NCBI RefSeq assembly: GCF_026262505.1
Contig: NC_067203.1
Location: forward strand, 7,254,001 to 7,318,000
Origin: Trichomonas vaginalis G3
Lineage: Eukaryota > Parabasalia > Trichomonadida > Trichomonadidae
Length of the DNA stretch: 64,000 bases
Reading direction: 5' to 3'
The notes beneath the pieces are model-generated. The model worked only from the letters and a program-made list of their open reading frames with translations, did no database searches and had not been told where the DNA came from. The translations under genes were made by a program, and so were the position numbers. Positions 8,166-17,455 of this stretch are shown here, piece after piece. Position 1 is the first letter of the stretch; each line of letters starts with the position of its first letter.

Positions 8166-8679
8166 AGTTTAACCTTCAATTGACTGATGGTAAACAAATT
8201 CCATGCATCTCTGTCGCCATTTCTGTTAATATTTTTGCTGTCATTCATATCATCCACTTCCCATCCGTTAGCTTTTGAGGATATGCGTTAGAATAGCTGT
8301 TCTTAAATGAAGGCTTTTCACCTTTGAGAGCATAAACTCTATAACTTTCTGCATACTTTATGTTTGAACCTCCTGAGCCATCATTGACATAAATTTTTAT
8401 AGGCTTCCACCCTTTGTTCATGTTCCTGCTTCTTCCCTTAGCTCTTTTGTTCAGTAGTTCTACATCTTTATACACAGCTCCTGTCTCAGTGAATTCAACA
8501 ATATTTTCATTCGTTAGCTTTACATTCAAACCCTTGTCGAGTATATTGTTCATTTCATACATATAAAAGGTTTTTATTCTATATGAAATGAGAAGCAAAT
8601 CCATCTTAGCTGGTGCCGTTAATGTTCCAATTGAACCAACATCAAATGTTGACTCACGAACGACAAACAATATTGTCAT
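8162..8679 (-). pseudogene. Maverick protein, about 172 aa, one frameshift near the C-terminus
   Basis: An intact frame runs from ATG 8679 to a stop at 8245. A one-base shift near 8255 opens a continuation of about 30 well-behaved codons ending at 8162, overlapping the ATPase stop by 3 bases. The truncated 144-aa form might still be made. The sequence includes a basic segment (R-A-K-G-R-S-R) and a G/S-rich loop. No family recognised; a virion role is possible from position. Confidence 0.55.
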
Positions 8680-8697
8680 AAAGAACTATAGTTCAGA

Positions 8698-9213
8698 GTG
8701 TTTGAAAGAAAAAGAACCAGAAGGACCTTCGGTCTTGCATCCGTGAATTTAAACACAGCTTCAAACGCTAACGCTACATCAGATGTTAAGTTAGAGTATC
8801 CACCACTGGACCAATTCTTTCAAGAGAAGCCAACGACAACCCTTACACAAATGTTCAAACAAATCCTTCAGATAACGTAGACCATTACCTTCTTCAGTTA
8901 TACCAAACAATTTTACTCAAAGACGATAAGAAGCTTTTGATAAATCTTATAAGTAAGAACCAAATAATTCTAACAAAGGAGGACCTTGAAAATGTTATAT
9001 CACGAATAACAGGGAAACAATGTGTCATTGACTATCTCGACCCTGAAATCGAATGCTGTGGTCAAACGCCACCATTCATGAAAAATAGGTAACATCCGCA
9101 TCATTGAAACACCAGGAACTAAGGAGTTGAGTTTAAGTATAAAATATTCGAATGAATATACAAAACTTTCAACAGAATATAAACTTTGTTTGAAATATGT
9201 TTTAGTAAATTAA
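8698..9213 (+). pseudogene. Maverick gene with lost start and two frameshifts
   Basis: Coding-like sequence runs in frame 1 from 8698 (GTG where ATG is expected), shifts to frame 0 near 8872 and returns to frame 1 near 9088, ending at TAA 9211-9213. The joined product would be about 171 aa. It contains a basic start (K/R-rich), a Cys pair (E-C-C-G-Q-T-P) and a hydrophobic C-terminus. Function unknown. The frame order 1-0-1 is the same compensating pattern seen in the ATPase. Confidence 0.55.
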
Positions 9214-9227
9214 AGCACTTATAGTAT

Positions 9228-9415
9228 CTATCCAAAACTTCTTTCAACAGTATCGAACTCATCTTCATAATGCAAACCTAATCTTATTGACTTGGTGCAG
9301 TTTTCACTAACACAATATAGCGCTTTGCGCTCGGCGCCTTTGACGCCTTTTCTATTCTCTTGACTGACATAACTAACTCATTTGTTTCATCAAACAGCAA
9401 TAAACCAAAGTTCAT
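9228..9415 (-). pseudogene. Small Maverick gene with GC-rich insert, frameshifted
   Basis: ATG at 9415 lies 3 bases past the stop of the upstream gene (9419). One frame runs about 43 codons, then a one-base shift near 9288 leads to the end at 9228. Codons around 9317-9348 contain a GC-rich palindromic stretch (AGCGCTTTGCGCT) reading K-A-P-S-A-K-R on the coding strand. It resembles the palindromic inserts in PolB and the 74-aa gene. Function unknown. Confidence 0.5.
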
Positions 9416-9418
9416 GAC

Positions 9419-9667
9419 CTAATACATAACATCATACTTTATATTTTTAGCTCTGAGTTCTTCTTGTAAGCTGTTGCATTTAATATTTTCTAAAAAGTCA
9501 ACTTCAACAGTCATTCGCACTGGTGCCTTCAGTTCTACAGGCTCTCCTTGAAAGTCAACTAGTCTGAATTGCATGTCTTTCAAATTATGAGGACTAATGC
9601 GAACCCATTTACCTAAATGAGTTGCTATGACAGGAACGTTTGGAATGAACATTGAATTGAACTGCAT
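9419..9667 (-). CDS. Small Maverick protein, 82 aa, surface-protein-like motif
   Basis: Intact frame. The middle reads F-R-L-V-D-F-Q-G-E-P-V-E-L, a pattern (L-x-D-x-x-G-x-P-V-x-L) common in beta-sandwich virion surface proteins. I cannot assign a family. It follows the broken gene at 9686-10003 and precedes that at 9228-9415, all co-oriented with tight spacing, so these look like one operon-like block of minor structural genes. Confidence 0.5.
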   Translation of the reverse strand: MQFNSMFIPNVPVIATHLGKWVRISPHNLKDMQFRLVDFQGEPVELKAPVRMTVEVDFLENIKCNSLQEELRAKNIKYDVMY

Positions 9668-9685
9668 AACAGAAGGATTTATATT

Positions 9686-10003
9686 CTACTGAACCTTTAC
9701 TATAACTCCTGAAATACCTGTGACATTAGCTATTTTTTGACTCAATGTACAAACAATTGCCATAACATACGTATGGAACAGATTTCATCTCAATCGTTTT
9801 GTCAACACTTTCAAAGGAAATGTCATATGGTATGCACCCAGAAGCAATTGAACTCTATGACTCATTCGTGTTATCTTAAACTCCTTCACATAACTGAACT
9901 TCAAAACTCCTGCAATAAGTTTAACATTCATTAAGTTTTCTTCGTTATCCTTGTTTATTGTAGTATTTATGAGCGCATTTAACACTCCAGCTAATGTTTC
10001 CAT
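9686..10003 (-). pseudogene. Small Maverick gene, about 106 aa, two frameshifts
   Basis: ATG 10003 opens 72 codons. A shift near 9800 and a second near 9735 join it to two further coding-like pieces (K-S-V-P-Y-V-C-Y-G-N-C-L-Y-I-E-S, then N-V-T-G-I-S-G-V-I-V-K), ending at 9686. The combined product is hydrophobic and beta-rich. Function unknown. Confidence 0.45.
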
Positions 10004-10017
10004 TCTTATATTCTACA

Positions 10018-10219
10018 TTATTGTGAAATCTTATTTCGTGCTTCTTTCCATCTTTTCAAACTCCATGAAATCTGTTTCATCTGTGTTATGACAAAAGTTG
10101 CGATAGTATTGAAGTCAACAACTCTGAAAGCAAGCGCTTCATTCTGAAGACCTAAGTTTGTTTGTAGCTTTTACTGTTCCGTATTCGTTTGGGTCTGTAC
10201 TTTGCAAATAGAACAACAT
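10018..10219 (-). pseudogene. Small Maverick gene, about 67 aa, one frameshift
   Basis: ATG 10219 starts a short frame that shifts near 10155 and ends at TAA 10018-10020. It diverges head to head from the gene at 10237. The product has an acidic/aromatic start and a basic C-terminus (W-K-R-W-K-E-A-R-N-K). Unknown. Confidence 0.45.
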
Positions 10220-10236
10220 TTTATTCTCATTAAAAT

Positions 10237-10547
10237 ATGACTATTGCTGCATATGCGTATGAAACAAATGAAGCAAGAAGAGCACATGAACTAGTAAACG
10301 AAAACTCAACTTTAACCATTGAAGGCAATGATTTAGTCATTGACGATGGAAAAACTAAAAAAGTCATTGATTTCGATACTTTTAACACTTATGACCCATT
10401 CATTACAACAAGCAAGGTTCCCATCATAAATGATGGAACGGTGCAATATATAAATTCTACAGTAGATGCCTCATTAGTGAAAGTATTAAATGTTCTCATT
10501 GAATTGTTAAAGAGCTTTTCGATTTGACGACAACATTAAATGCCTAA
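10237..10547 (+). pseudogene. Maverick protein, about 103 aa, frameshift near C-terminus
   Basis: The open frame of 96 codons ends early. A one-base shift near 10508 gives instead K-E-L-F-D-L-T-T-T-L-N-A and a stop at 10545-10547, which overlaps the fibre start ATG (10540) by 8 bases. Such an overlap supports the longer form as the ancestral end. It contains a beta-rich stretch with repeated T/I/D. It may be a fibre partner from its position; this is inference. Confidence 0.5.
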
Positions 10548-13500
10548 AGAATTTAGTCATGAATGAGAAACAATTCTCGGCGTTGCTGGTAGCAGTAATG
10601 ATGTACACCTTATGACATTAGAATATTATAACGAACATAAAGATGAACTGAAAGGAGAGAAGGGTGACACCGGACCTCAAGGACCACAAGGAATACAAGG
10701 AATACAAGGAATACAAGGACCTCAAGGCGAAAACGGTTTGGATGGAAAGGATGGAAAGGATGGAAAAACTGCTAAATCATGGATATGGGACCTTATAAAT
10801 ACTGGTTTAACAGCTGCTTCATATGGAGTTCTTCAATACCAAATCGGAAAGATATGGGCGGTACTTGGTGAAGAAGTTTTAAATGACGTTAAAAATGCTT
10901 TGAACTTCATTTCAAATGGTTCGGATACTATTAAAACTTTATCTGGTTGGATGCAAGAAACAAGGAGTCAAATAGATACTGTAAGACGTATAGCAAACAA
11001 TGCACGTACGGGATTGGATACTTTACGACAAGCACAAAATACACTAAAGGAAGCAAATGATATTCTTGGCTCAGTATCAGACATGCATGAAGATTGGCTT
11101 AAAGGTATTGACAAATCTTTAAAAAATCACAGTCAGTCTATTGCTGACTACAAGAAAAGTATAGATTTTTTACATAGTGCTATGGACGTACATGATGGAA
11201 GCATAAGGAACTTACTTAATGCTAACAATAACTTACCAGGAACTATTAAAGCATTTATAAAGTCCTTTGTAAAACCCGGTGCTCTAACATTTAGGTCTTT
11301 GAGAGCAAGAGCATTGAAGTCAAGAGATGCAGAAACTCCAACAGAACCTACAGAAGGAACTGAAACAACAGAAACTCCAAAAGAACCACCAAAACCAACA
11401 GCTAATGAAATATTGTTCGAATATTTTCCAAGGTACTCTGTTCTCATTGCATACATTCAAGAAATACTTAAGAAAGCAGACTTGACTTTAGGAGATGATG
11501 AAAGTTCTGTATATCTTTCGTTCCAGTTTCAAATAGCAGAACTTTTGAGACAGATATGCTTAATGTATGACAACATCTCTGATTTCACAAGATATGATGA
11601 CGACCATGACCCCGAACATGGTGAAGAAGAAGTTTTACAAACATCCATTAAGACAGGAAAGGTTTTAACTCAAAGTCTCATTATTGACACCAAAGATGGC
11701 GAAGTGGACGTTCTTCAAGAGCTGAAGAAAAATACTTCTTCGGGAGGTGGTGGTAGGCATGAACTTGAAATAAATGAGATAGAAGAGAAATTAGCCGAAA
11801 AAGCAGATAAAGAACATAAACACAATATCTCCGATATAAATGAACTTCAAGCTACATTAAATAGTAAAGCGGACAAAAATGAACTTGACGCAATGAACAA
11901 AGTTTTGAAATCTCATAAACACAACATCTCCGATATAAATGAACTTCAAGCTACATTAAATAGTAAAGCGGACAAGAAACCATGTTCATTATATAACTTC
12001 AGACGAACAGATTATAACGGACTACCATGGATATTTAACACGAAGTGATGAAGCGAAGACAAAAAATGTTAATGAAAGAAGATATAAATACATTCGTGCT
12101 AAAGGTTATGACATAAGCTGTACTGTACAGTATGATGTAGCTAAAGCACCAGAAGCATTTGGTTATACCGGTGAAATTTATGCCTCTACTTTCAATGTTA
12201 ACGGTGTATTAGTTGAACCAAGATTTATGTTAAGAGTTAAGGCAAAAATAACGTTTGAAGATGCTATTAAAAGTAAAGCTGACAAAGTTGAACTCGAAGC
12301 AATGAACAAAGTTTTGAAATCTCATAAAACAAACATCTCCGATATAAATGAACTTCAAGCTACATTAGACAGTAAAGCTGACAAGAACCATACACATAAA
12401 TCCTTCACTACTGTTAGAGCAGACGACATAATATTGAACTATACCCTTGGTTCAAGTGCACCATTAGAAAATCCAAGTACAAGCGTAAAAGATACACTAA
12501 ACTCCTTAAATAACAAATGTATGAATATCGAAGGTCATGTCAGAAACTTTGAAACACATGAACTACCAGCAATGTTAGATAAAAAAGCAGATAAGAACCA
12601 TACACATGATTTCTTCACAACTGTTGGTATAGAAAGTATTGAAGGAACGGTTGAAGGAACTGGTGGGGATGCATTATATTGGAAACCTCCTAACTTTCCA
12701 CAAGGTTTAACATCGGAGGAAAACATAACGACGATGAAATACATTAGATGTAGAAATGTTTATGTCATGGAGGATGAAAATAATGTTAAATTCACTGCTC
12801 AAGATTTATATGATAAGAAAGCTGACAAGAACCATACACATAAATCCTTCACTACTGTTAGAGCTGATGACATAATATTGAACTTTGACCTTGGTTCAAG
12901 TGCACCTTTAGAGAATCCAAGTACAAGCGTAAAAGATACTCTTAACAATTTAGATAAGAGTTGCAGGAATACCGAAGATCATGCCAGAAACTTTGAGGCA
13001 TATGAACTACCAGCAATGTTAGATAAGAAAGCTGACAAAACTTATGTAGATGAAGAACTAACAAAGAAATTTTCGAAACCAGATACAATGACATTTACAA
13101 CAGAAATTATAAATGGTGAACCAGCAACTCCATTTGAATTTGTTAGAGGTCTTCAACCAGATACTTTTGAATTTTTCTTGGATAATTCTATTGAACTAAC
13201 ATTACATTATAAAAGTGGAACAAATGCAACATTTCATCCGGGAGATACATTCCAAATGGTATTTAATGACATAAGTTCTTTAGAATATGTTTATAGAGTT
13301 ATGAGCATATATGATTTAATATATCCTATAGGAGCTGTTTATACGTCTATGAATCCAATAAATCCAAACACTTTATTTGGTGGTAGATGGTATGAAATAG
13401 TTGACAGTTTTCCATTCTACACTAATACTCAGTCAATGAAGATGGGAGGTTCAAAGAAAATAGGTATTGAAAACCTTCCTTCACATATGCATAGGTTCAG

Positions 13501-13759
13501 TGGAAGAACATCTGTGGAAGGAAACCATTCACATTCAATAACAAAAAGAGGTTATACAAATCTTGCAGCGGGTTCGGATAGACAGGGAATGCATAGATAT
13601 GATATCACAACTGACCCAGTAGATTCAAGCACAGGTATTTTCTGTGGAACTGCAGGAAATCATACACATGTTGTAGCTGGTATTACAGACCCAGCAGGTA
13701 ATGGAAAAGATTATATGCCTCCTTATATAACAATGCACGCTTGGATACGAGTTGGTTAA
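10540..13759 (+). pseudogene. Giant fibre: collagen-like, HxH repeats, phage collar tip; two lesions
   Basis: Likely receptor-binding fibre of about 1,070 residues. The start ATG 10540 is in TTAAATG. An in-frame TGA at 10564-10566 and an extra A in the run 11977-11979 break the gene, leaving 478- and 510-aa frames. Order of parts: collagen-type G-x-y repeats (about residues 35-65), a long coiled-coil region, an E/T/P linker, then K-A-D-K-N-H-T-H units, where nine H-x-H motifs can be counted to the end. The C-terminus is a phage tail-collar-like domain (P-I-G-A-V-Y-T-S-M-N ... L-F-G-G-R-W-Y-E ... Y-M-P-P-Y-I). H-x-H motifs bind metal in phage fibre tips. The frame loss may be real or a base-call error. 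Confidence 0.85.
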
Positions 13760-13778
13760 AATCTTTAACTTTACATAA

Positions 13779-14864
13779 ATGAGCTTGAAAGAAGTATTCG
13801 AACAACATCCATGGAGGTCATTTAAGAAGTTCAATGAAGCTGCAAAGAGTTGGGGATTTACTAACAGAGCTGAAGTGAAAAGGTTCTTTGACAAAAATGT
13901 TGTACATCAAACAAAAATAAACCCTTACGACTACTTTTTACCAATTTACTCCAACGCTCCTGACGCATACCAATTTGACACTCTCATTCAAAGCAGAAAA
14001 GGAGGACATAAACCATTCCTCATCTTCATAAATGTTAACACTCGTAAAGCATATGCATATCCAATGAAAAATAAAGGAACTCGTGAAGTGTTAAGAGTTT
14101 TACAAAAGTTTGTAGCAGAACATAACCCAAGTACTTTAACATCAGACCAAGACAGTGCATACCTCAGCAATGAAATCACAGAATTTCTCATTAAGCATAA
14201 CATAACTCACTACACTACTGAAGACCATAACCATAACATACTCGGCATCATAAACCGCTTCATAAGAACGCTCAGAGATTTAAACCAAGAGCGAGACTTT
14301 ACCGAAGAAACAATGAAACATTTTCTCGAAGTATATAATTCCTCAACACATTCTACAACAGGACATACACCAAATTCAATGACACAACAACAAGAAGAAA
14401 AGTATATACAAAAGAAACGAAGCCAAACACAAAATATCAGAAATTCAACACAATTTACCCTCATTCCTGGTACAAAAGTTCGTGTAGTTCTTGACGACAA
14501 ACCGTTGACAAAGAAACGTTTAAGGTTAAGTCGAAATTATTATATCGTAGACTCTACGCAAGGTAATGGATATCTTATAAAAGCTGCTGACGACTCTATT
14601 GCGTTTTATCCTCGACATAAATTAGTCGAAAGTAGTAATGGCAAACTTGCTGAAACCATTGACGAAGCAAAGCGAGGAGTGGTTATTGAAATACTTGGCT
14701 ATAACATAAACGATGACACTTATAAAGTAAGATATGAAGGAGGTGTTGAAGATGTTATACCATCTAAGAACTTGAGAGAGTCAAAGCCAACACATCTGGG
14801 ACCATTAGAGCGGGAGTACTGGAAAGACAAAAATATGCCAGAAAGAATAAGAAAATTCTTCTAA
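13779..14864 (+). CDS. Retroviral-type (DDE) integrase with chromo-like C-terminus
   Basis: Maverick integrase, 361 aa, that inserts the element and makes the 5-6 bp target duplication. The N-terminal region is helical. The rve core shows the first Asp in Y-Q-F-D-T-L-I and the second in L-T-S-D-Q-D-S-A-Y. Exactly 35 residues later, where the catalytic Glu is expected, the sequence is G-I-I-N-R-F, giving Asn. An SH3-like segment (about 225-285) and a chromo/tudor-like segment (about 295-345) follow. The start lies in CATAAATG, 19 bases after the fibre stop. The frame is fully open. Confidence 0.9.
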   Translation: MSLKEVFEQHPWRSFKKFNEAAKSWGFTNRAEVKRFFDKNVVHQTKINPYDYFLPIYSNAPDAYQFDTLIQSRKGGHKPFLIFINVNTRKAYAYPMKNKGTREVLRVLQKFVAEHNPSTLTSDQDSAYLSNEITEFLIKHNITHYTTEDHNHNILGIINRFIRTLRDLNQERDFTEETMKHFLEVYNSSTHSTTGHTPNSMTQQQEEKYIQKKRSQTQNIRNSTQFTLIPGTKVRVVLDDKPLTKKRLRLSRNYYIVDSTQGNGYLIKAADDSIAFYPRHKLVESSNGKLAETIDEAKRGVVIEILGYNINDDTYKVRYEGGVEDVIPSKNLRESKPTHLGPLEREYWKDKNMPERIRKFF

Positions 14865-14939
14865 ACTTTTTCATTAGATGTAAATCAGACATGAATGAGA
14901 ACAGTCATGTATTATTAATGGTACCATAAATTTACACCA

Positions 14940-15000
14940 AAAATAATGTTTAGGGTAGAAGGTTAGATCTAACCTCTTTTCTAACCTCTTTTCTACCCTC
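14940..15000. promoter_or_regulatory. Intergenic palindrome downstream of integrase (1)
   Basis: Reverse orientation of the family: GGGTAGAAGGTTAGATCTAACC followed by two CTCTTTTCTAACC/ACCC half-arms. It is followed by a near-identical second copy about 100 bases on. Confidence 0.65.
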
Positions 15001-15039
15001 TTGAATTTTCATGAAATTTGGTCATTTTTTGGCAAAAAT

Positions 15040-15100
15040 AATGTTTAGGGTAGATGGTTAGATCTAACCTGTTTTCTAACCTCTTTTCTACCCTCATGAA
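15040..15100. promoter_or_regulatory. Intergenic palindrome downstream of integrase (2)
   Basis: Second copy with the outer arm GGGTAGATGG and the core GGTTAGATCTAACC. It shares the trailing GAATTTTCATGAAATTTGG sequence with copy 1, so copies 1 and 2 arose by local duplication. Confidence 0.65.
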
Positions 15101-15129
15101 TTTTCATGAAATTTGGTCATTTTTATCTA

Positions 15130-15208
15130 TTAATGTTTTGTCATGATTTCATCGTATATGTTTTGTCATGATTTCATCGTATATGTTTTGTCATGATTTC
15201 TTCATCGT
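15130..15208 (+). repeat. 25-bp tandem repeat, three units
   Basis: Unit GTTTTGTCATGATTTCATCG plus TATAT, three times, with the last unit altered. It lies between the palindromes downstream of the integrase and the KilA-N gene. No coding potential. Confidence 0.75.
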
Positions 15209-15227
15209 AATGAGCGTAAATGACCCA

Positions 15228-15384
15228 AAAATAATGTTTAGGGTAGAAGGTTATATCTAACCTGATATCTAACCTCTTTTCTACCCTCTTGAATTTTCAT
15301 GAATTTTCATGAATTTCCTTAAGACAGAAGAAATAAAGTTAGTTTTATTTTTATTTATTTTTTTATCTTGTATGTAAGAACAGA
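15228..15384 (+). repeat. Duplicated upstream block (copy 1 of 2)
   Basis: About 150 bases, holding a palindrome (GGTTATATCTAACC variant), GAATTTTCATG repeats, CTTAAGACAGAAG and a T-rich promoter-like tract. They recur almost unchanged at 16077-16240. The two blocks sit immediately upstream of the KilA-N gene and the 321-aa gene, giving both the same 5' region. Confidence 0.8.
15361..15374 (+). promoter_or_regulatory. KilA-group promoter-like box (1)
   Basis: TTTTATCTTGTATG, preceded by a T-rich tract, 11 bases before the ATG at 15386. The same box lies before the genes starting at 16243, 17938 and (minus strand) 17830, and nowhere in front of capsid genes. Confidence 0.6.
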
Positions 15385-15385
15385 A

Positions 15386-16048
15386 ATGTCAGTCGAAGCA
15401 AAAACATTCACTAACAAATATAATGGCGAAACATTCACAAAAGGCACTTATAACGGTATTGAAGTCTTACGTAGAGACAAGGATGGTTACATTAATGCAA
15501 CAAATATGTGTCAGCAGTTTAGGAAAGATTTTAGAAAGTTGTTGGAAAATAAGTCCTGGGAAGAGTATTATAAGGCATTTTGTGAAGAATATAGCAACAG
15601 TCCGAATTCCGGCGGTTGGTTTTTATACAAAATTCATGCAGGAATTCCTGATAAAATCAAACAGGTTAGAGGAACGTATGTAGACCCAAGACTTTTAAAC
15701 TATATAGCAATGTGGGCTTCTCCAAAATATTGCATAGCAGTTGGAAAAATTATGGACTCCATAGACAAGAAAGTTCATGAGAAGTTAGATGAAGAAGAAC
15801 TCGAAGATACAGTAGAAAATGCTAAACCTTTGTTTGAAGAAGAAGTTGGAAAAATGTGCGAAAAACAATTAGAACATGAACGTGAGATATGTTATGGTTA
15901 TAGAGATTCTCCATACGAACTAGACCAATGGGAACAAGAAGATTTAAAGAGAGAATTTAGAGAATATGAACTCGCTAAGATAGCATTTGAAGCTGCAGAA
16001 AAGAAGTTAAAAGTTTGGGGTCGTTTTGTACAAAAATATTGTGAGTAA
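15386..16048 (+). CDS. KilA-N domain protein 1, 220 aa
   Basis: DNA-binding regulator of large DNA viruses and phages. The KilA-N core is clear: D-G-Y-I-N-A-T-N-M-C near residues 30-40, then V-R-G-T-Y-V-D-P-R-L-L-N-Y-I-A-M-W-A-S-P near residues 95-115. A Glu/Lys-rich helical C-terminus follows. I chose ATG 15386; the in-frame TTG 18 bases upstream lies in the promoter-like box. It probably controls element gene expression or replication. The frame is open. The duplicated 5' block links its expression to that of the next gene. Confidence 0.88.
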   Translation: MSVEAKTFTNKYNGETFTKGTYNGIEVLRRDKDGYINATNMCQQFRKDFRKLLENKSWEEYYKAFCEEYSNSPNSGGWFLYKIHAGIPDKIKQVRGTYVDPRLLNYIAMWASPKYCIAVGKIMDSIDKKVHEKLDEEELEDTVENAKPLFEEEVGKMCEKQLEHEREICYGYRDSPYELDQWEQEDLKREFREYELAKIAFEAAEKKLKVWGRFVQKYCE

Positions 16049-16076
16049 ATGAACCATTTATTTTTATTGAATTCAG

Positions 16077-16240
16077 TAAAAATAATGTTTAGGGTAGAAG
16101 GTTATATCTAACCTGATATCTAACCTCTTTTCTACCCTCTTGAATTTTCATGAATTTTCATGAATTTTCATGAATTTCCTTAAGACAGAAGAAATAAAGT
16201 TAGTTTTATTTTTATTTATTTTTTTATCTTGTATGTAAAG
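16077..16240 (+). repeat. Duplicated upstream block (copy 2 of 2)
   Basis: Near-identical to 15228-15384 with one more GAATTTTCATG unit. It includes a palindrome (16085-16140) and the box TTTTATCTTGTATG at 16222-16235, 7 bases before the ATG at 16243. Confidence 0.8.
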
Positions 16241-16242
16241 AT

Positions 16243-17208
16243 ATGATTTCAACAATAGGTTCTACAACAATTCAAGCCACTAACGGCGGGACTCTGTCCA
16301 CAACTACGGCACCAAATTCATTAATCATGAACCCAACATCTATGTTAGTAGAGATGAAAAGCTTCATTCCTTCTTCATATACTTTCGAAACAAAAATCCA
16401 GAAGATAAAGCAGGAATTGTTAACAAGTAATTTAGACTGTTGTGTGAAAGATGAAACAAATGAACAGTATCTTTATGAAATGCAGGACATTATTGACCAT
16501 TTACCCAAATTGCCTGAAATCCAACAACAAAAGCTCACTATTCCTGAATTCGATGAAATAGAAGTAAAAACAACCGACTCAGTAGAAATAAAGAAGTTCA
16601 TACGAAAGGTAAACTATGAATTCCTTGGTTTTCATTGCAACCATAAAGTTATGGACAAAGATTGCGACATGGTATATAAGAACATCTCTGACATATATAA
16701 ATCTGAAGAATTTAAGACCTACGACAACTTTGTTTCGTTAGTTGCTGAATGTGTATGGCAGATAAGAGATAAAGATAGAAGAGGTAAAGTATGGCATGAA
16801 CAGATAAAACCAGCAGCTTTTGAGTTAAAGAAAACCATTGACGCTTTAGTTATTTTAGCAGGTAAGGTTTCAGAATATAACGCAAAAATGAACCCACAAT
16901 GTTCAAAATGTAAAGCAGCAATGAGAAAATATAACTACTCCGTCAAAGAGATAGAAAGAATGCGAAACGACTATGCTGACTTAAAGAAAGAAGAAGAGAA
17001 ACCAGCAGAAGATAAAATGGATATGTTGACATTTCTTAATAAAAACTATCCAACTGCTGACGATTTCCTTCTATCTGACGTCAAGAAGAAGTATAAAGAA
17101 ACTTTCGGCATTGTTAAAACTTTTGATATCCTCAGCGAAGAAATAGAAGCTACTAAATTGTTTAGAATCTCGCGAATTCATAACGTTTACCATGTAAAAC
17201 GCTTATAA
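16243..17208 (+). CDS. Maverick protein, 321 aa, unknown
   Basis: Unknown protein with an S/T/N-rich N-terminus (1-35) and a largely helical body. It contains a C-x2-C pair (C-S-K-C near residue 225), a K/E coiled-coil stretch (about 235-255) and a C-terminal segment that looks like a small helix-turn-helix (L-L-S-D-V-K-K-K-Y). It shares its upstream block with the KilA-N gene, so it likely belongs to the same expression class. Its last codons are duplicated 170 bases downstream. Confidence 0.65.
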   Translation: MISTIGSTTIQATNGGTLSTTTAPNSLIMNPTSMLVEMKSFIPSSYTFETKIQKIKQELLTSNLDCCVKDETNEQYLYEMQDIIDHLPKLPEIQQQKLTIPEFDEIEVKTTDSVEIKKFIRKVNYEFLGFHCNHKVMDKDCDMVYKNISDIYKSEEFKTYDNFVSLVAECVWQIRDKDRRGKVWHEQIKPAAFELKKTIDALVILAGKVSEYNAKMNPQCSKCKAAMRKYNYSVKEIERMRNDYADLKKEEEKPAEDKMDMLTFLNKNYPTADDFLLSDVKKKYKETFGIVKTFDILSEEIEATKLFRISRIHNVYHVKRL

Positions 17209-17446
17209 AATAACTGGGGTAGAAAAGAGGTTAGAAAAGAGGTTAGATCTAACCTTCTACCCTAAACATTATTTTTGCTGAATTCAGCACAAAATTCTGA
17301 GTAAAATAATTTTTAGGGCATGTGTCAAACCGTTGAGTTTTCACAAAATTTAACGTTTACCATGTAAAACGCTTATAAAATAACTGGGGTAGAAAAGAGG
17401 TTAGAAAAGAGGTTAGATATAACCTTCTACCCTAAACATTATTTTT
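17181..17446 (+). repeat. 96-bp direct duplication carrying gene 3' end and palindrome
   Basis: Bases 17181-17276 recur at 17351-17446. Each copy holds the last eight codons of the 321-aa gene plus its stop and the palindrome (GGGTAGAAAAGAGGTTAGAA, then GGTTAGATCTAACC in the first and GGTTAGATATAACC in the second). The second copy is a duplicated 3' end without a gene, placed before the stop of the convergent 124-aa gene. This may give each convergent gene its own hairpin. Confidence 0.8.
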
Positions 17447-17455
17447 GACGTAAAT

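Noticed and set aside
6000-10540. Adenain-type maturation protease gene
   Set aside because: I looked for His...Asp/Glu...Gln...Cys order in the joined frames and found none convincing; a profile search is needed before claiming absence or presence.
10564-10566. Alternative genetic code reading TGA as an amino acid
   Set aside because: Other genes in the window use TGA as a proper stop, and the nonsense change is the only such case seen; a mutation or base-call error is simpler.
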